64,000 nt of DNA, taken from contig NZ_CP012601.1 of assembly GCF_001278755.1 (NCBI RefSeq), positions 3,348,154 to 3,412,153 on the forward strand. The letters run 5' to 3'. This DNA is from Bacillus sp. FJAT-22090. Its GTDB lineage: Bacteria > Bacillota > Bacilli > Bacillales_A > Planococcaceae. Shown piece after piece: positions 40,900 to 54,537 of the stretch. Below the pieces are notes generated by a model. It worked only from the letters and a program-made list of their open reading frames with translations, did no database searches and was not told the origin of the DNA. The translations under genes were made by a program, and so were the position numbers. Positions within the stretch are counted from its first letter, which is position 1, and each line of letters begins with the position of its first letter.

Positions 40900-40944
40900 T
40901 GGTAAAAAATAAAAAACAACTAATTATTATAGGAGGTGTGACGG

Positions 40945-41574
40945 ATGACCAAAGGAATCTTAGGTAGAAAAATCGGTATGACGCAAGTATTTGCTGAGAA
41001 CGGTGACTTAATCCCTGTAACTGTTATTGAAGCTACTCCAAACGTAGTACTTCAAAAGAAAACAGTAGAAACAGACGGTTACGAAGCAATTCAGTTAGGT
41101 TTTGAAGATAAGCGAGAAAAGCTTTCTAACAAACCAGCGAAAGGGCACGTAGCTAAAGCGAGCACTGCTCCTAAGCGCTTCATCCGCGAATTCCGCGGCT
41201 TGGATACAGCTAATTACGAAGTTGGTCAAGAAGTCAACGTTGAAAGTTTCGCAGAAGGCGATGTAATTGATGTAACAGGTGTTACTAAAGGTAAAGGTTT
41301 CCAAGGTGTTATTAAACGTCATGGACAATCACGTGGACCAATGGCCCACGGATCTCGTTACCACCGTCGTCCGGGTTCAATGGGGCCAGTTGCTCCGAAC
41401 CGCGTATTTAAACAAAAGAAATTACCTGGTCAAATGGGTGGGCATGTAGTTACAATCCAAAACTTACAAATCGTAAGAGTGGATGCTGAACGTAACTTAC
41501 TACTTGTTAAAGGTAATGTTCCTGGTTCTCGTAAATCATTAGTAGTTGTAAAAGCTGCTATTAAATCGAAATAA
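40945..41574 (+). CDS. rplC: 50S ribosomal protein L3
   Basis: A 209-residue protein near the peptidyl-transferase centre. It begins [20 protein letters not shown], and its long loop is visible in [29 protein letters not shown] precedes the ATG. Confidence 0.97.
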   Translation: MTKGILGRKIGMTQVFAENGDLIPVTVIEATPNVVLQKKTVETDGYEAIQLGFEDKREKLSNKPAKGHVAKASTAPKRFIREFRGLDTANYEVGQEVNVESFAEGDVIDVTGVTKGKGFQGVIKRHGQSRGPMAHGSRYHRRPGSMGPVAPNRVFKQKKLPGQMGGHVVTIQNLQIVRVDAERNLLLVKGNVPGSRKSLVVVKAAIKSK

Positions 41575-41599
41575 TCTCTGAAGAAAGGAGGAAACAGGA

Positions 41600-42223
41600 A
41601 TGGCAAAAGTATCTTTATTCAATCAAGCAGGATCTTCTGTTGGCGAAATCGAGTTAAACGATAAAGTTTTCGGTATTGAGCCAAACGAATCTGTTTTATT
41701 TGAAGCTATCATTGCTCAACGCGCATCACTTCGTCAAGGTAATCACAAAGTGAAAAACCGTTCTGAAGTAGCTGGTGGTGGCCGTAAACCTTGGAAACAA
41801 AAAGGAACTGGTCGTGCTCGTCAAGGTTCAATTCGCTCTCCACAATGGCGTGGTGGTGGTATTGTATTTGGTCCAACTCCACGTAGTTACAGCTATAAAT
41901 TACCTAAGAAAGTACGTCGTCTAGCTCTTCTTTCAGCTCTTTCATCTAAAGTGAACGAAGAAAGCATCGTAGTACTTGAAGGATTAGCGTTTGATGCACC
42001 AAAAACAAAAGAATTTGTGAAAGTGTTATCTAACCTTTCCATCGATAAAAAAGCGTTATTCGTAACTGCTGATTTAGATGAAAACGTAGCGTTAGCAGCA
42101 CGTAACATCCCTGGAATCACAGTTGTGTCTGCTACAGGCATTAACGTTTTAGATTTAGTTGGTCACGAAAAATTAGTGATGACTAAAGCTGCAGTAGAAA
42201 AAGTAGAGGAGGTGCTTGGTTAA
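41600..42223 (+). CDS. rplD: 50S ribosomal protein L4
   Basis: A 207-residue protein lining the exit tunnel. The extended loop reads [20 protein letters not shown] near 63-82; changes here give macrolide resistance elsewhere, and it looks wild type. AAAGGAGG precedes the ATG. Its stop overlaps the rplW start (TAATG). Confidence 0.97.
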   Translation: MAKVSLFNQAGSSVGEIELNDKVFGIEPNESVLFEAIIAQRASLRQGNHKVKNRSEVAGGGRKPWKQKGTGRARQGSIRSPQWRGGGIVFGPTPRSYSYKLPKKVRRLALLSALSSKVNEESIVVLEGLAFDAPKTKEFVKVLSNLSIDKKALFVTADLDENVALAARNIPGITVVSATGINVLDLVGHEKLVMTKAAVEKVEEVLG

Positions 42224-42507
42224 TGGAAGCACGTGATATTATTAAACGTCCGGTCATTACCGAGCGTTCTTCTGAAGTAATGGCAGATAAGAAGTACACT
42301 TTTGAAGTGGACACTCGCGCTAACAAAACACAAGTTAAATATGCTGTTGAAGAAATCTTTGGAGTAGATGTTGAAAAAGTTAACATCATGAACTACAAAG
42401 GTAAATTCAAACGTGTAGGTAAATTCGGTGGATATACAAACAAACGTCGTAAAGCGATTGTTACATTAACTGCTGATAGCAAAGAAATCGAGTTATTCGA
42501 AATCTAA
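42223..42507 (+). CDS. rplW: 50S ribosomal protein L23
   Basis: A 94-residue protein at the tunnel exit, the docking site for trigger factor and SRP. It begins [20 protein letters not shown]. Its ribosome binding site AGAGGAGG lies in the end of rplD, and the two genes share one base. Confidence 0.97.
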   Translation: MEARDIIKRPVITERSSEVMADKKYTFEVDTRANKTQVKYAVEEIFGVDVEKVNIMNYKGKFKRVGKFGGYTNKRRKAIVTLTADSKEIELFEI

Positions 42508-42549
42508 TCCTTATATAAGGAATTTAATACTCAAGAAGGAGGGAAAAAA

Positions 42550-43380
42550 ATGGCGATTAAAAAGTATAAACCAACGTCAAACGGACGTCGTAACATGACA
42601 TCGTTAGATTACGCTGAAATCACAACTGACAAACCTGAGAAATCACTTCTTGCTCCTGTGAAGCGTAAAGGCGGCCGTAACAATCAAGGTAAAATTACTG
42701 TTCGTCATCATGGTGGTGGACACAAACGCCAATACCGTGTCATCGATTTCAAACGAAACAAAGATGGCATTCCAGGACGCGTTGCCACTATTGAATATGA
42801 TCCAAACCGCTCTGCGAATATCGCATTGATCAATTATGCTGATGGGGAAAAACGTTACATCCTAGCTCCTAAAGGCTTAGAAGTTGGCATGACAATCGTG
42901 TCAGGTCCAGAAGCTGATATTAAAGTAGGAAACGCTCTTCCATTACAAAACATTCCAATGGGTACTACTATCCATAACATTGAAATGAAACCTGGTAAAG
43001 GTGGTCAGTTAGTTCGTTCTGCTGGTACATCTGCTCAATTACTTGGTAAAGAAGGTAAATACGTAATCGTACGTTTACAATCTGGTGAGGTTCGTTTAAT
43101 CCTAGGTGTTTGCCGCGCAACTGTTGGTGAAGTAGGAAACGAACAACATGAACTTGTGAACATTGGTAAAGCTGGTCGTAATCGTTGGTTAGGTAACCGC
43201 CCAACTGTACGTGGATCTGTAATGAACCCTAACGATCACCCACACGGTGGTGGTGAAGGACGTACGCCAATCGGTCGTAAGTCACCTATGTCTCCATGGG
43301 GTAAACCAACTCTTGGATACAAAACTCGTAGCAAGAAAAACAAATCCGACAAACTTATCATTCGTCGTCGTAAAAAATAA
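42550..43380 (+). CDS. rplB: 50S ribosomal protein L2
   Basis: A 276-residue core 23S rRNA-binding protein. The C-terminal segment [20 protein letters not shown] contains the conserved histidine region. GAAGGAGGG precedes the ATG. Confidence 0.97.
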   Translation: MAIKKYKPTSNGRRNMTSLDYAEITTDKPEKSLLAPVKRKGGRNNQGKITVRHHGGGHKRQYRVIDFKRNKDGIPGRVATIEYDPNRSANIALINYADGEKRYILAPKGLEVGMTIVSGPEADIKVGNALPLQNIPMGTTIHNIEMKPGKGGQLVRSAGTSAQLLGKEGKYVIVRLQSGEVRLILGVCRATVGEVGNEQHELVNIGKAGRNRWLGNRPTVRGSVMNPNDHPHGGGEGRTPIGRKSPMSPWGKPTLGYKTRSKKNKSDKLIIRRRKK

Positions 43381-43440
43381 AGTGGTTTTACTACGGTTCA
43401 AAGAAAGAACCGTGGTGCAATCACGGAGGGAGGTTCCAGC

Positions 43441-43719
43441 ATGGGTCGTAGCTTGAAAAAAGGACCTTTTGCAGATGATCATTTATTAAAAAAGGTCGAT
43501 GCACAAAAGGACTCTGAGAAAAAACAAGTGATTAAGACTTGGTCTCGCCGTTCTACTATTTTCCCTACTTTCATCGGTTTAACGATCGCAGTATATGACG
43601 GACGTAAACATGTTCCTGTATACATTACTGAAGATATGGTAGGTCATAAACTAGGCGAGTTTGCACCAACACGCGCTTATAAAAGTCATGGTGCAGATGA
43701 TAAGAAAACAAGACGCTAA
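43441..43719 (+). CDS. rpsS: 30S ribosomal protein S19
   Basis: A 92-residue 30S-head protein beginning [18 protein letters not shown], with [22 protein letters not shown]-type central sequence. GGAGGGAGG precedes the ATG. Confidence 0.97.
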   Translation: MGRSLKKGPFADDHLLKKVDAQKDSEKKQVIKTWSRRSTIFPTFIGLTIAVYDGRKHVPVYITEDMVGHKLGEFAPTRAYKSHGADDKKTRR

Positions 43720-43739
43720 TTTGAGAGGAGGTCATTCAA

Positions 43740-44084
43740 ATGTCACAAGCAAAAGCTATTGCTAAAACAGTGCGCATTGCTCCTCGTAAAGTAAGATTAG
43801 TCGTAGATTTAATCAGAGGTAAGCAAGTCGGTGAAGCAGTTGCAATTTTACAACTTACTCCTAAAGCAGCATCACCTGTTGTTGAGAAAGTATTAAAATC
43901 TGCTATCGCTAACGCTGAGCACAATTATGATTTAGATGTTAACAACTTAGTTGTTTCTGAAGTCTTCGTTGACGAAGGTCCAACACTAAAACGTTTCCGT
44001 CCACGTGCTATGGGTCGTGCAAGTGCTATTAACAAACGTACAAGCCACATCACAGTAGTGGTATCTGAGAAGAAGGAGGGATAA
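43740..44084 (+). CDS. rplV: 50S ribosomal protein L22
   Basis: A 114-residue tunnel protein. The beta-hairpin [20 protein letters not shown] near 81-100 reaches into the exit tunnel. GAGAGGAGG precedes the ATG. Confidence 0.97.
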   Translation: MSQAKAIAKTVRIAPRKVRLVVDLIRGKQVGEAVAILQLTPKAASPVVEKVLKSAIANAEHNYDLDVNNLVVSEVFVDEGPTLKRFRPRAMGRASAINKRTSHITVVVSEKKEG

Positions 44085-44087
44085 TTC

Positions 44088-44744
44088 GTGGGTCAAAAAG
44101 TACATCCAATAGGATTACGAGTAGGTATTATTCGTGACTGGGAGTCAAAATGGTACGCTGGTAAAGACTATGCAACTCTACTACACGAAGATTTAAAAAT
44201 TCGTAAGTACATTGAAACTCGTTTGAAAGATGCATCAGTTTCTACAGTAGAAATTGAACGTGCTGCAAAACGTGTAAACATTACAATTCACACTGCGAAA
44301 CCAGGAATGGTAATCGGTAAAGGTGGTACTGAAGTTGAAGCACTTCGTAAACACTTAAACGATACTACTGGCAAGCGTGTACACATCAACATCGTAGAAA
44401 TTAAAAGAGCAGACTTAGATGCTAAATTAGTAGCAGAAAGTATCGCACGTCAATTAGAAAGCCGCGTATCTTTCCGTCGCGCTCAAAAACAAGCAATTCA
44501 ACGCACAATGCGTGCAGGCGCTAAAGGTATTAAAACTCAAGTATCTGGACGTCTTGGCGGCGCTGATATCGCGCGTGCTGAACACTATAGTGAAGGTACT
44601 GTACCACTTCATACATTACGTGCTGACATTGATTATGCACATGCTGAAGCTGACACAACTTATGGTAAGCTAGGCGTTAAAGTATGGATCTATCGTGGTG
44701 AAGTCCTTCCAGTGAAGAAGAACTCTGAGGAAGGAGGCAAATAA
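44088..44744 (+). CDS. rpsC: 30S ribosomal protein S3
   Basis: A 218-residue protein of the mRNA entry site, with a KH domain ([19 protein letters not shown] near 72-90). The GTG at 44088 follows AGAAGGAGGG, which lies inside rplV. Confidence 0.97.
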   Translation: MGQKVHPIGLRVGIIRDWESKWYAGKDYATLLHEDLKIRKYIETRLKDASVSTVEIERAAKRVNITIHTAKPGMVIGKGGTEVEALRKHLNDTTGKRVHINIVEIKRADLDAKLVAESIARQLESRVSFRRAQKQAIQRTMRAGAKGIKTQVSGRLGGADIARAEHYSEGTVPLHTLRADIDYAHAEADTTYGKLGVKVWIYRGEVLPVKKNSEEGGK

Positions 44745-44745
44745 T

Positions 44746-45370
<625 letters not shown>

Positions 45371-45388
45371 TAAAGGAGGTTTTCAGGC

Positions 45389-45652
45389 ATGACTGAGCGT
45401 AATCAACGCAAAGTATACACTGGCCGTGTAGTTTCTGATAAAATGGATAAAACAATCACTGTTTTAGTTGAAACTCATAAAAAACATAAATTATACGGTA
45501 AACGTGTTAAGTATTCTAAGAAATTTAAGGCTCATGATGAGCAAAACGTAGCCCAAATCGGCGATATCGTTCGCATCATGGAAACTCGTCCGCTATCTGC
45601 TACAAAACGTTTCCGTCTAGTAGAAGTTGTAGAAAAAGCGGTTATTATCTAA
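45389..45652 (+). CDS. rpsQ: 30S ribosomal protein S17
   Basis: An 87-residue OB-fold primary 16S rRNA-binding protein beginning [28 protein letters not shown] precedes the ATG. Confidence 0.97.
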   Translation: MTERNQRKVYTGRVVSDKMDKTITVLVETHKKHKLYGKRVKYSKKFKAHDEQNVAQIGDIVRIMETRPLSATKRFRLVEVVEKAVII

Positions 45653-45696
45653 TAATGAATTTCGGAACTAATTAATTCCGAAGGGAGGTTACCTAA

Positions 45697-46065
45697 GTGA
45701 TCCAACAAGAAACTCGTATGAAAGTTGCTGACAACTCAGGTGCACGTGAAGTTTTAACTATTAAAGTACTTGGTGGTACTGGACGTAAAACTGCTAATAT
45801 CGGCGATATCGTCGTATGTACAGTTAAGAAAGCAACACCAGGTGGCGTTGTCAAGAAAGGTGACGTCGTTAAAGCTGTTATCGTTCGCACAAAAAGCGGC
45901 GTACGCCGCAAAGATGGTACTTATATCAAATTTGATGAAAATGCTTGCGTTATCATTAAAGATGATAAAGGACCACGTGGAACTCGTATTTTTGGACCTG
46001 TTGCTCGTGAACTACGCGATAGCAACTTCATGAAGATCGTATCTTTAGCTCCAGAAGTTCTTTAA
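45697..46065 (+). CDS. rplN: 50S ribosomal protein L14
   Basis: A 122-residue interface protein beginning [20 protein letters not shown]. The start codon is GTG at 45697 after AAGGGAGG. The C-terminal [20 protein letters not shown] is conserved. Confidence 0.97.
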   Translation: MIQQETRMKVADNSGAREVLTIKVLGGTGRKTANIGDIVVCTVKKATPGGVVKKGDVVKAVIVRTKSGVRRKDGTYIKFDENACVIIKDDKGPRGTRIFGPVARELRDSNFMKIVSLAPEVL

Positions 46066-46101
46066 TTTACATGAAAGTGCCAATCAAGGAGGTGCGACAG
46101 A

Positions 46102-46410
46102 ATGCATGTTAAAAAAGGCGACAAAGTAAAGGTAATCTCAGGTAAAGACAAAGGGAAAACAGGTGTTATCCTAACTGCTTATCCTAAGAAAGACCGTGTG
46201 TTAGTTGAAGGTGTAAACATCGTCAAAAAACATATGAAGCCAAACCAAGCTAATCCGCAAGGCGGAATTGTTAGTCAAGAGGCTGCAATTCACGTATCGA
46301 ATGTTATGTTAATCGACCCTAAAACTGGCGAGCCGACTCGCGTAGGTTATAAAGTAGAAGATGGCAAAAAAGTTCGTGTTGCGAAAAAATCTGGTGAAAT
46401 TATTAAATAA
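46102..46410 (+). CDS. rplX: 50S ribosomal protein L24
   Basis: A 102-residue assembly-initiating protein with an N-terminal KOW motif ([20 protein letters not shown]). AAGGAGGTG precedes the ATG. Confidence 0.97.
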   Translation: MHVKKGDKVKVISGKDKGKTGVILTAYPKKDRVLVEGVNIVKKHMKPNQANPQGGIVSQEAAIHVSNVMLIDPKTGEPTRVGYKVEDGKKVRVAKKSGEIIK

Positions 46411-46433
46411 GTAAAAAGAAGGGAGGTACACAC

Positions 46434-46973
46434 ATGAACCGCCTAAAAGAAAAATATCTTAAGGAAGTTTCTCCTGCTCTAATGAGCAAGTTTGAATATA
46501 ACTCAGTAATGCAAGTACCTAAAGTTGATAAAATTGTTATCAATATGGGTGTGGGCGATGCTGTTTCTAACACAAAAGCACTTGATGCTGCTGTAGAAGA
46601 ATTACAAATCATCGCAGGTCAAAAACCTGTAATTACGAAAGCTAAAAAATCGATCGCTGGTTTCCGTCTTCGTGAAGGAATGCCAATCGGTGCAAAAGTT
46701 ACTCTACGTGGTGAACGTATGTATGACTTTTTGGATAAATTAATCGCTATCTCTCTTCCACGTGTACGTGACTTCCGTGGTGTTTCTAAAAAAGCATTTG
46801 ACGGTCGCGGTAACTACACTCTTGGAGTTAAAGAGCAATTAATCTTCCCTGAAATCGATTATGATAAAGTTTCGAAAGTACGCGGTATGGACATCGTAAT
46901 TGTAACAACTGCGAACTCTGACGAAGAAGCTCGTGAGTTATTAACACAATTCGGCATGCCATTCCAAAAGTAA
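46434..46973 (+). CDS. rplE: 50S ribosomal protein L5
   Basis: A 179-residue protein of the central protuberance that carries 5S rRNA. It contains [20 protein letters not shown] and [26 protein letters not shown] precedes the ATG. Confidence 0.97.
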   Translation: MNRLKEKYLKEVSPALMSKFEYNSVMQVPKVDKIVINMGVGDAVSNTKALDAAVEELQIIAGQKPVITKAKKSIAGFRLREGMPIGAKVTLRGERMYDFLDKLIAISLPRVRDFRGVSKKAFDGRGNYTLGVKEQLIFPEIDYDKVSKVRGMDIVIVTTANSDEEARELLTQFGMPFQK

Positions 46974-47177
<204 letters not shown>

Positions 47178-47206
47178 ACCCCTATACTGGGAAGGAGGTA
47201 AATGTA

Positions 47207-47605
47207 ATGACAATGTCAGATCCAATTGCAGATATGCTTACACGCATTCGTAATGCTAACATGGTTCGTCACGAGAAATTAGAAGTTCCTGCTTCAAACA
47301 TGAAAAAGGAAATCGCTGAAATTTTAAAACGCGAAGGTTTCGTTCGTGATGTTGAATATGTAGAAGATAGCAAACAAGGAATTATCCGCATCTTCTTAAA
47401 ATATGGTCAAAACGACGAACGCGTTATTACTGGTTTGAAACGTATTTCAAAACCTGGTCTACGTGTTTATGCTAAAACAAACGAAGTGCCTAAAGTTCTT
47501 AACGGTTTAGGAATCGCTTTAGTTTCTACTTCAAATGGTTTATTAACAGATAAAGAAGCTCGCGCTAAACAAGTTGGCGGAGAAATCGTAGCTTACGTTT
47601 GGTAA
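47207..47605 (+). CDS. rpsH: 30S ribosomal protein S8
   Basis: A 132-residue central-domain 16S rRNA-binding protein beginning [20 protein letters not shown] and ending [14 protein letters not shown] precedes the ATG at 47207. It represses the spc operon in E. coli; no matching site is evident here. Confidence 0.97.
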   Translation: MTMSDPIADMLTRIRNANMVRHEKLEVPASNMKKEIAEILKREGFVRDVEYVEDSKQGIIRIFLKYGQNDERVITGLKRISKPGLRVYAKTNEVPKVLNGLGIALVSTSNGLLTDKEARAKQVGGEIVAYVW

Positions 47606-47635
47606 TAATCAACAAACGAATGGAGGTGCAACAAA

Positions 47636-48175
47636 ATGTCTCGAGTAGGTAAAAAACCAATAGAGGTACCTGCAGGTGTTACTGTAACTATCAACGAAGA
47701 TAATACAGTAGTAGTAAAAGGACCTAAAGGTGAATTAACAACATCTTTTAACCAAGATATTAAAATTGAGCAAGAAGGTACTGTAATTACTTTAGTACGT
47801 CCTTCAGAATCTAAAGAACACCGTACAATTCATGGAACAACTCGTGCTTTATTAGCAAACATGATCACTGGTGTTTCTGCAGGATTTGAACGTGGACTTG
47901 AATTAGTTGGGGTAGGTTACCGTGCACAACTACAAGGTAAGAAACTTGTACTTAATGTAGGGTACTCACATCCAGTTGAGTTCACTCCTGAAGATGGACT
48001 TGAAGTTGAAGTTCCTTCAAATACAAAAGTTATCGTTCGCGGTATTAACAAAGAACGCGTTGGTGCATTAGCATCTAACATTCGTGCTGTTCGTCCACCA
48101 GAGCCTTACAAAGGTAAAGGTATTCGTTACGAAGGCGAAGTTGTACGCCGCAAAGAAGGTAAAACAGGTAAATAA
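47636..48175 (+). CDS. rplF: 50S ribosomal protein L6
   Basis: A 179-residue protein near the sarcin-ricin loop. It begins [17 protein letters not shown], and the C-terminal [20 protein letters not shown] is conserved. TGGAGGTG precedes the ATG. Confidence 0.97.
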   Translation: MSRVGKKPIEVPAGVTVTINEDNTVVVKGPKGELTTSFNQDIKIEQEGTVITLVRPSESKEHRTIHGTTRALLANMITGVSAGFERGLELVGVGYRAQLQGKKLVLNVGYSHPVEFTPEDGLEVEVPSNTKVIVRGINKERVGALASNIRAVRPPEPYKGKGIRYEGEVVRRKEGKTGK

Positions 48176-48205
48176 TGCATCGCGCATTAGAAAGGAGTGA
48201 CCACT

Positions 48206-48565
48206 GTGATTACGAAACAAGACAAAAATCAAGTTCGTAAAAAACGTCATGCACGTGTTCGTACAAAAATCACGGGTACTACTGAACGTCCGCGTTTAAA
48301 TGTATTCCGTTCTAACAAACATATTTACGCGCAACTGATCGATGATTCAAAAGGTTTGACAATTGTGAGTGCGTCTACTATGGATAAAGACTTTGATGGA
48401 ACAGCTGGAAATGTTGAAGCTGCTAAATCAATCGGTGAAATCATTGCAAAACGCGCTGTTGAAAAAAACATCAAATCTGTTGTATTCGACCGTGGCGGTT
48501 ACTTATATCATGGACGTGTTAAAGCGTTAGCTGAAGCTGCACGTGAAAACGGCTTAGAATTTTAA
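48206..48565 (+). CDS. rplR: 50S ribosomal protein L18
   Basis: A 119-residue 5S rRNA-binding protein with [16 protein letters not shown] and [21 protein letters not shown] take the GTG at 48206 (MITKQDKN), eight bases after AAAGGAG, as in B. subtilis. A GTG at 48197 overlaps the Shine-Dalgarno. Confidence 0.95.
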   Translation: MITKQDKNQVRKKRHARVRTKITGTTERPRLNVFRSNKHIYAQLIDDSKGLTIVSASTMDKDFDGTAGNVEAAKSIGEIIAKRAVEKNIKSVVFDRGGYLYHGRVKALAEAARENGLEF

Positions 48566-48586
48566 GAAGAAGGAGGGACATATTTC

Positions 48587-49087
48587 ATGCGTGGTATTGA
48601 CCCAAACAAACTTGAACTTGAAGAACGCGTAGTTACGATTAACCGTGTTGCTAAAGTTGTAAAAGGTGGACGTCGTTTCCGTTTTACTGCATTAGTAGTT
48701 GTCGGTGACAAGAATGGACATGTAGGATTTGGTACTGGTAAAGCTCAAGAGGTTCCAGATGCAATCCGTAAAGCTGTTGAAGATGCGAAGAAAAATTTAG
48801 TGGAAGTGCCAAGAGTTGGCGGAACAACTCCTCACCAAGTAATTGGACGCTTTGGAGCTGGTTCTATTCTAGTTAAACCTGCTGCACCTGGTACAGGAGT
48901 TATCGCTGGTGGACCGGTTCGTGCGGTACTAGAATTAGCTGGTATCACTGATATTCTATCTAAATCACTTGGATCTAACACACCAATCAACATGGTTCGT
49001 GCTACATTAGAAGGATTGACTCAACTAAAACGCGCTGAGGACGTTGCTAAATTGCGTGGTAAATCAGTAGAAGAACTGTTAGGATAA
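48587..49087 (+). CDS. rpsE: 30S ribosomal protein S5
   Basis: A 166-residue fidelity protein. It contains [20 protein letters not shown] near 17-36 and the second domain with [28 protein letters not shown] precedes the ATG. Confidence 0.97.
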   Translation: MRGIDPNKLELEERVVTINRVAKVVKGGRRFRFTALVVVGDKNGHVGFGTGKAQEVPDAIRKAVEDAKKNLVEVPRVGGTTPHQVIGRFGAGSILVKPAAPGTGVIAGGPVRAVLELAGITDILSKSLGSNTPINMVRATLEGLTQLKRAEDVAKLRGKSVEELLG

Positions 49088-49102
49088 GGGGGGGAAATTA
49101 CA

Positions 49103-49285
49103 ATGGCAACTAAATTAGAAATTACCCTTACTAAAAGCCTGATTGGTACTAAACCAAATCAACGCAAAGTAGCTGAAGCTCTTGGACTACGTAAAATGCA
49201 TCAAACAGTTGAGCATCAAGACAACGCCGCTATCCGCGGAATGGTTGACAAAGTAGCTCACTTAGTAACTTTGAAAGAAATTTAA
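49103..49285 (+). CDS. rpmD: 50S ribosomal protein L30
   Basis: A 60-residue protein containing [20 protein letters not shown] and [10 protein letters not shown]. The ribosome binding site is an unusual G tract (AAGGGGGGGAAA). Confidence 0.96.
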   Translation: MATKLEITLTKSLIGTKPNQRKVAEALGLRKMHQTVEHQDNAAIRGMVDKVAHLVTLKEI

Positions 49286-49317
49286 GGTTTAATTTAAGAA
49301 TAAGGAGGTGCCACCAT

Positions 49318-49758
49318 ATGAAACTACATGAGTTAAAACCTTCAGAAGGATCTCGTTCTACACGTAATCGTGTAGGCCGTGGTATCGGTTCTGGTAATGG
49401 TAAAACTGCAGGTAAAGGTCATAAAGGTCAAAACGCTCGTTCAGGCGGTGGGGTTCGTCCAGGATTTGAGGGCGGTCAAAACCCATTATTCCGTCGTTTA
49501 CCAAAACGTGGATTTACGAACATTAATCGTAAAGAGTTTGCAATTGTGAACCTTGACACATTAAATCGTTTCGAAGAAGGCACAGAAGTAACACCTGCTC
49601 TATTAATCGAAACAGGTGTTGTGAGCAGTGAGAAGTCTGGTATTAAGATTCTTGGTAATGGATCACTTGACAAAAAGTTAACTGTAAAAGCTCACAAATT
49701 CTCTGCGTCAGCTAAAGAAGCAATTGAGAACGCTGGCGGACAAACTGAGGTGGTTTAA
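49318..49758 (+). CDS. rplO: 50S ribosomal protein L15
   Basis: A 146-residue protein. The basic, glycine-rich N-terminal arm reads [20 protein letters not shown] near 20-39, and [11 protein letters not shown] follows. AAGGAGGTG precedes the ATG. Its stop overlaps the secY start (TAATG). Confidence 0.97.
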   Translation: MKLHELKPSEGSRSTRNRVGRGIGSGNGKTAGKGHKGQNARSGGGVRPGFEGGQNPLFRRLPKRGFTNINRKEFAIVNLDTLNRFEEGTEVTPALLIETGVVSSEKSGIKILGNGSLDKKLTVKAHKFSASAKEAIENAGGQTEVV

Positions 49759-51050
49759 TGTTTCAGACAATCTCCAACTTTATGCGTGTGAGAGATATTC
49801 GAAATAAAATCATTTTTACTTTATTGATGTTAATCGTCTTCCGTCTTGGTACATTTGTTCCAGTGCCGAATGTCGATGCAAATGTATTAAAACAAACAGA
49901 TCAATTAGGTTTGATCGGATTTTTAAATACATTTGGTGGTGGAGCCCTTGCTAACTTCTCTATTTTAGCAATGGGAATCATGCCATACATCACAGCTTCC
50001 ATCATTGTTCAATTGTTACAAATGGATGTTGTACCGAAGTTCACAGAGTGGTCGAAACAAGGGGAAGTCGGAAGACGGAAACTTGCTCAGTTCACTCGTT
50101 ACTTCACAATTATCTTAGCTTTTATTCAAGCAATCGCGATGTCTTACGGATTCAACCGTATGTATAGTGGTTCTTTAATAAAAGACGAAGGCATCATGAC
50201 ATACCTTGTTATTGCTGTTGTGTTAACTGCAGGAACTGCATTCTTAATGTGGTTAGGTGAGCAGATTACAGCAAAAGGTGTTGGTAATGGTATTTCTATC
50301 ATTATCTTCGCTGGTATCGCTGCTGCAATTCCGAATGCAGTAAACCAACTATATGCACAACAAATTGTAGATGCTGGTGATGCACTATTTATTAATATAA
50401 TCGTAATGGTTTTACTTCTATTGGCAGTCATCGCAGTTACAGTTGGGGTAATTTATGTAACACAAGCGTTACGTAAAATTCCAATTCAATATGCGAAACG
50501 TGTTGCTGGTACTGCTCAAACAGGCGGCCAACAAACACACTTACCTTTAAAAGTAAATGCTGCGGGAGTTATTCCAGTAATCTTTGCATCAGCTTTCCTT
50601 ATGGCACCACAATCTATTGTTTTATTTTTTGGTCAGAATAAGGTAACTGATTTTATATCAAATGCATTAGATTACACGCAACCAGTTGGAATGATAATTT
50701 ACATTGCTTTAATCATTGCGTTCTCTTACTTCTATGCATTCATTCAAGTGAATCCAGAGAATGTAGCGGACAATTTGAAAAAGCAAGGTGCGTATATTCC
50801 AGGTATTCGTCCAGGAATTAACACACAAAATTATTTGACTAGCGTATTATATCGATTAACTTTTGTTGGTTCTATTTTCCTTGCGGTGATCGCCGTTATG
50901 CCTTTATTGTTTGTTAAGTTTGCGGGACTACCGCAATCTGCACAAATTGGCGGAACAAGCTTACTAATCGTTGTAGGTGTTGCACTTGAAACGATGAAAC
51001 AGCTAGAATCACAATTAGTTAAGCGTCATTATAAAGGCTTTATGAAATAA
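49758..51050 (+). CDS. secY: Preprotein translocase subunit SecY
   Basis: A 430-residue channel protein with ten membrane helices. The N-terminus is [20 protein letters not shown], the conserved [15 protein letters not shown] forms helix 2, and the cytoplasmic loop [15 protein letters not shown] follows. It partners SecE (17638). It overlaps rplO by one base, and its C-terminal [11 protein letters not shown] is typical. Confidence 0.97.
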   Translation: MFQTISNFMRVRDIRNKIIFTLLMLIVFRLGTFVPVPNVDANVLKQTDQLGLIGFLNTFGGGALANFSILAMGIMPYITASIIVQLLQMDVVPKFTEWSKQGEVGRRKLAQFTRYFTIILAFIQAIAMSYGFNRMYSGSLIKDEGIMTYLVIAVVLTAGTAFLMWLGEQITAKGVGNGISIIIFAGIAAAIPNAVNQLYAQQIVDAGDALFINIIVMVLLLLAVIAVTVGVIYVTQALRKIPIQYAKRVAGTAQTGGQQTHLPLKVNAAGVIPVIFASAFLMAPQSIVLFFGQNKVTDFISNALDYTQPVGMIIYIALIIAFSYFYAFIQVNPENVADNLKKQGAYIPGIRPGINTQNYLTSVLYRLTFVGSIFLAVIAVMPLLFVKFAGLPQSAQIGGTSLLIVVGVALETMKQLESQLVKRHYKGFMK

Positions 51051-51102
51051 TGTTGGTTTTTAGGAACGACATAGTTCCTAAAAATCTACAAAATAGTCCT
51101 GA

Positions 51103-51771
<669 letters not shown>

Positions 51772-51773
51772 TA

Positions 51774-51810
51774 GCCCGGTGCCTGTCTCAGATTGACTGA
51801 ATAACCGGGC
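51774..51810 (+). promoter_or_regulatory. Hairpin after adk
   Basis: GCCCGGT (51774-51780) pairs with ACCGGGC (51804-51810). No T run follows, so it is not a clear terminator. It stands between adk and the map remnant. Confidence 0.35.
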
Positions 51811-51813
51811 ATT

Positions 51814-52182
51814 ATGCAAAGAACGAAATGTTTTTTTCGAGAGCTGCAAAAGCATATTGCGCCCGGTATACGAACTTAGGGAAAGAAATGTATCAAAAAA
51901 CGAGGGCCCCCTAGTCCACGTGCATTTCCACTACTTAAGGGGTATAATGGGTTTCGTGGAAGCATCTATGTAACGAACGGGTACTATGGAACTCATCCAA
52001 CACTTTCGTACGAATATGTTGACATGAGGGAGACAGGTTTCTACCAGTCAGTCTACGCCGTGGATTGCTACAAGCGAAACCTTACGAGTGTCTTTCGAAC
52101 ATCTCTCATGATTTCCAAACATATGCTTAAAACGAATAGTTTCGTTCCATTAGAGGCTATACTAACAGCAAATTACGTTTGA
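51814..52182 (+). pseudogene. map: Decayed methionine aminopeptidase gene (map)
   Basis: One frame from ATG 51814 reads ...RELQKHIAPGIRT, then TAG at 51877, then after exactly 20 codons (counting the stop) KGYNGFRGSI at 51937, running open to TGA at 52180. Functional Map has ELKKHI.PGI.T and KGYNGF.GSIC with the same 20-residue spacing. The residues after GSI no longer match the family with confidence, the start of the protein is missing, and the remaining length is half of the usual 248 codons. The place, between adk and infA, is where map stands in Bacillus. The enzyme removes the first Met of proteins and is essential, so another map must exist elsewhere. Confidence 0.75.
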
Positions 52183-52227
52183 ATTTTGATGAGAACCTGA
52201 TTTGTATATAGAAGGGAGACAGGGTTG

Positions 52228-52446
52228 ATGGCGAAAGATGATGTAATTGAAGTCGAAGGAACAGTTGTTGAGACTTTGCCAAACGCGATGTTTAAGGTAG
52301 AATTAGAAAACGGTCATACAATACTTGCGCATGTATCTGGTAAAATTCGTATGCACTTTATCCGCATTTTACCTGGAGATAAAGTCACAATTGAACTATC
52401 TCCTTACGATTTAACTCGCGGTCGTATTACGTACCGTTTTAAATAA
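52228..52446 (+). CDS. infA: Translation initiation factor IF-1
   Basis: A 72-residue OB-fold protein beginning [20 protein letters not shown] and containing [20 protein letters not shown]. The ATG at 52228 follows AAGGGAG; a TTG just before it is also in frame and adds one residue. Confidence 0.96.
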   Translation: MAKDDVIEVEGTVVETLPNAMFKVELENGHTILAHVSGKIRMHFIRILPGDKVTIELSPYDLTRGRITYRFK

Positions 52447-52483
52447 TCTTTTGCACTCCGGACTACTAAGGAGGTTAGGTTAG

Positions 52484-52597
<114 letters not shown>

Positions 52598-52620
52598 TAA
52601 GAAGGAGGTGCACGACACAT

Positions 52621-52986
52621 ATGGCACGTATTGCTGGTGTTGACATTCCACGCGACAAACGCGTTGTTATTTCATTAACATACATTTACGGTATTGGTAA
52701 AACAACTTCACAAAAAGTATTAGCTGAAGCTGGTATTTCTGAAGAAACTCGCGTACGCGATTTAACAGAAGATGAGTTAAACAAAATCCGTGAACAAATC
52801 GGTGTATACAAAGTAGAAGGTGACCTTCGTCGTGAAGTATCACTAAACATTAAACGTTTGATGGAAATCGGATCTTTCCGTGGTATCCGTCACCGTCGCG
52901 GCTTACCTGTACGCGGACAAAATACGAAGAACAATGCTCGTACTCGTAAAGGTCCACGTAAAACAGTTGCGAACAAGAAAAAATAA
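52621..52986 (+). CDS. rpsM: 30S ribosomal protein S13
   Basis: A 121-residue 30S-head protein beginning [20 protein letters not shown], with the C-terminal basic tail ([20 protein letters not shown]). GAAGGAGGTG precedes the ATG. Confidence 0.97.
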   Translation: MARIAGVDIPRDKRVVISLTYIYGIGKTTSQKVLAEAGISEETRVRDLTEDELNKIREQIGVYKVEGDLRREVSLNIKRLMEIGSFRGIRHRRGLPVRGQNTKNNARTRKGPRKTVANKKK

Positions 52987-52993
52987 TCGGTAA

Positions 52994-53401
<408 letters not shown>

Positions 53402-53539
53402 TAATAGGTGAAACTCATTGTTTGAGAACATCATTTATTGTACAGACTGAAGTTGTGCAAACAGCAATCAGTTAAACGATCGAATTCATATGATGGAAAG
53501 AACCTATACATTCGATGTTTTGAGGGAGGGTAAATTGGA

Positions 53540-54484
53540 ATGATCGAAATTGAAAAACCAAAGATTGAAAGTGTAGAAATCAGCGAAAATGCCAAGTTTG
53601 GTAAATTTGTTGTAGAACCGCTAGAACGTGGCTATGGAAATACTTTGGGAAATTCTTTACGTCGTATCCTTCTGTCTTCTTTACCAGGAGCTGCAGTTAC
53701 TTCTATTCAAATTGATGGCGTTTTACATGAGTTTTCAACTATTGAAGGCGTAGTGGAAGATGTTGCATCTATTATTATGAATGTTAAGAAACTAGCTTTG
53801 AAAATCTACTCTGACGAGGAAAAAGTCATTGAGATTGATGTAAAAGGAGAAGGAACGGTTACAGCTGCTGACATTACACATGACAGTGATGTTGAGATAT
53901 TAAACCCGGATCTCTATATTGCAACTATCGGCAAAAATGGTCATTTCCGCATGCGTATGTATGCAGGTCGAGGCCGTGGCTACACTCCTGCTGATCAAAA
54001 CAAACGTGAGGATCTTCCTATCGGCGTAATCCCGATCGACTCTATTTATACTCCAGTTTCACGCGTTAATTTTCAAGTGGAAAATACTCGTGTTGGTCAA
54101 TTGGCAAACTACGATAAATTAACTCTTGATGTGTGGACAGATGGCAGCACCGGTCCAAAAGAGGCGATTTCGCTTGGAGCAAAAATCTTAACAGAGCACT
54201 TAAATATTTTTGTAGGGATGACCGACGAGGCACAAACTGCTGAAATCATGGTTGAAAAAGAAGAAGATCAAAAAGAAAAAGTATTAGAGATGACTATCGA
54301 AGAACTTGATCTTTCTGTTCGTTCTTATAACTGCTTAAAACGAGCTGGTATTAACACAGTACTTGAGCTTGCGAACAAGTCAGAAGACGATATGATGAAA
54401 GTAAGAAACCTTGGCCGTAAATCTTTAGAAGAAGTAAGAGCGAAGTTAGATGAGCTTGGCTTAGGATTACGTAAAGAAGACTAA
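53540..54484 (+). CDS. rpoA: DNA-directed RNA polymerase subunit alpha
   Basis: A 314-residue subunit. The N-terminal assembly domain includes [20 protein letters not shown] near 28-47. A linker near 225-243 leads to the C-terminal domain ([20 protein letters not shown]), which contacts UP elements and activators. GGGAGGG precedes the ATG. A 138-bp gap after rpsK holds no clear signal. Confidence 0.98.
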   Translation: MIEIEKPKIESVEISENAKFGKFVVEPLERGYGNTLGNSLRRILLSSLPGAAVTSIQIDGVLHEFSTIEGVVEDVASIIMNVKKLALKIYSDEEKVIEIDVKGEGTVTAADITHDSDVEILNPDLYIATIGKNGHFRMRMYAGRGRGYTPADQNKREDLPIGVIPIDSIYTPVSRVNFQVENTRVGQLANYDKLTLDVWTDGSTGPKEAISLGAKILTEHLNIFVGMTDEAQTAEIMVEKEEDQKEKVLEMTIEELDLSVRSYNCLKRAGINTVLELANKSEDDMMKVRNLGRKSLEEVRAKLDELGLGLRKED

Positions 54485-54537
54485 GCGAATTTTGATATAG
54501 CTAGATATGAACTATTCACCAAAGGAGGGAAACATCC

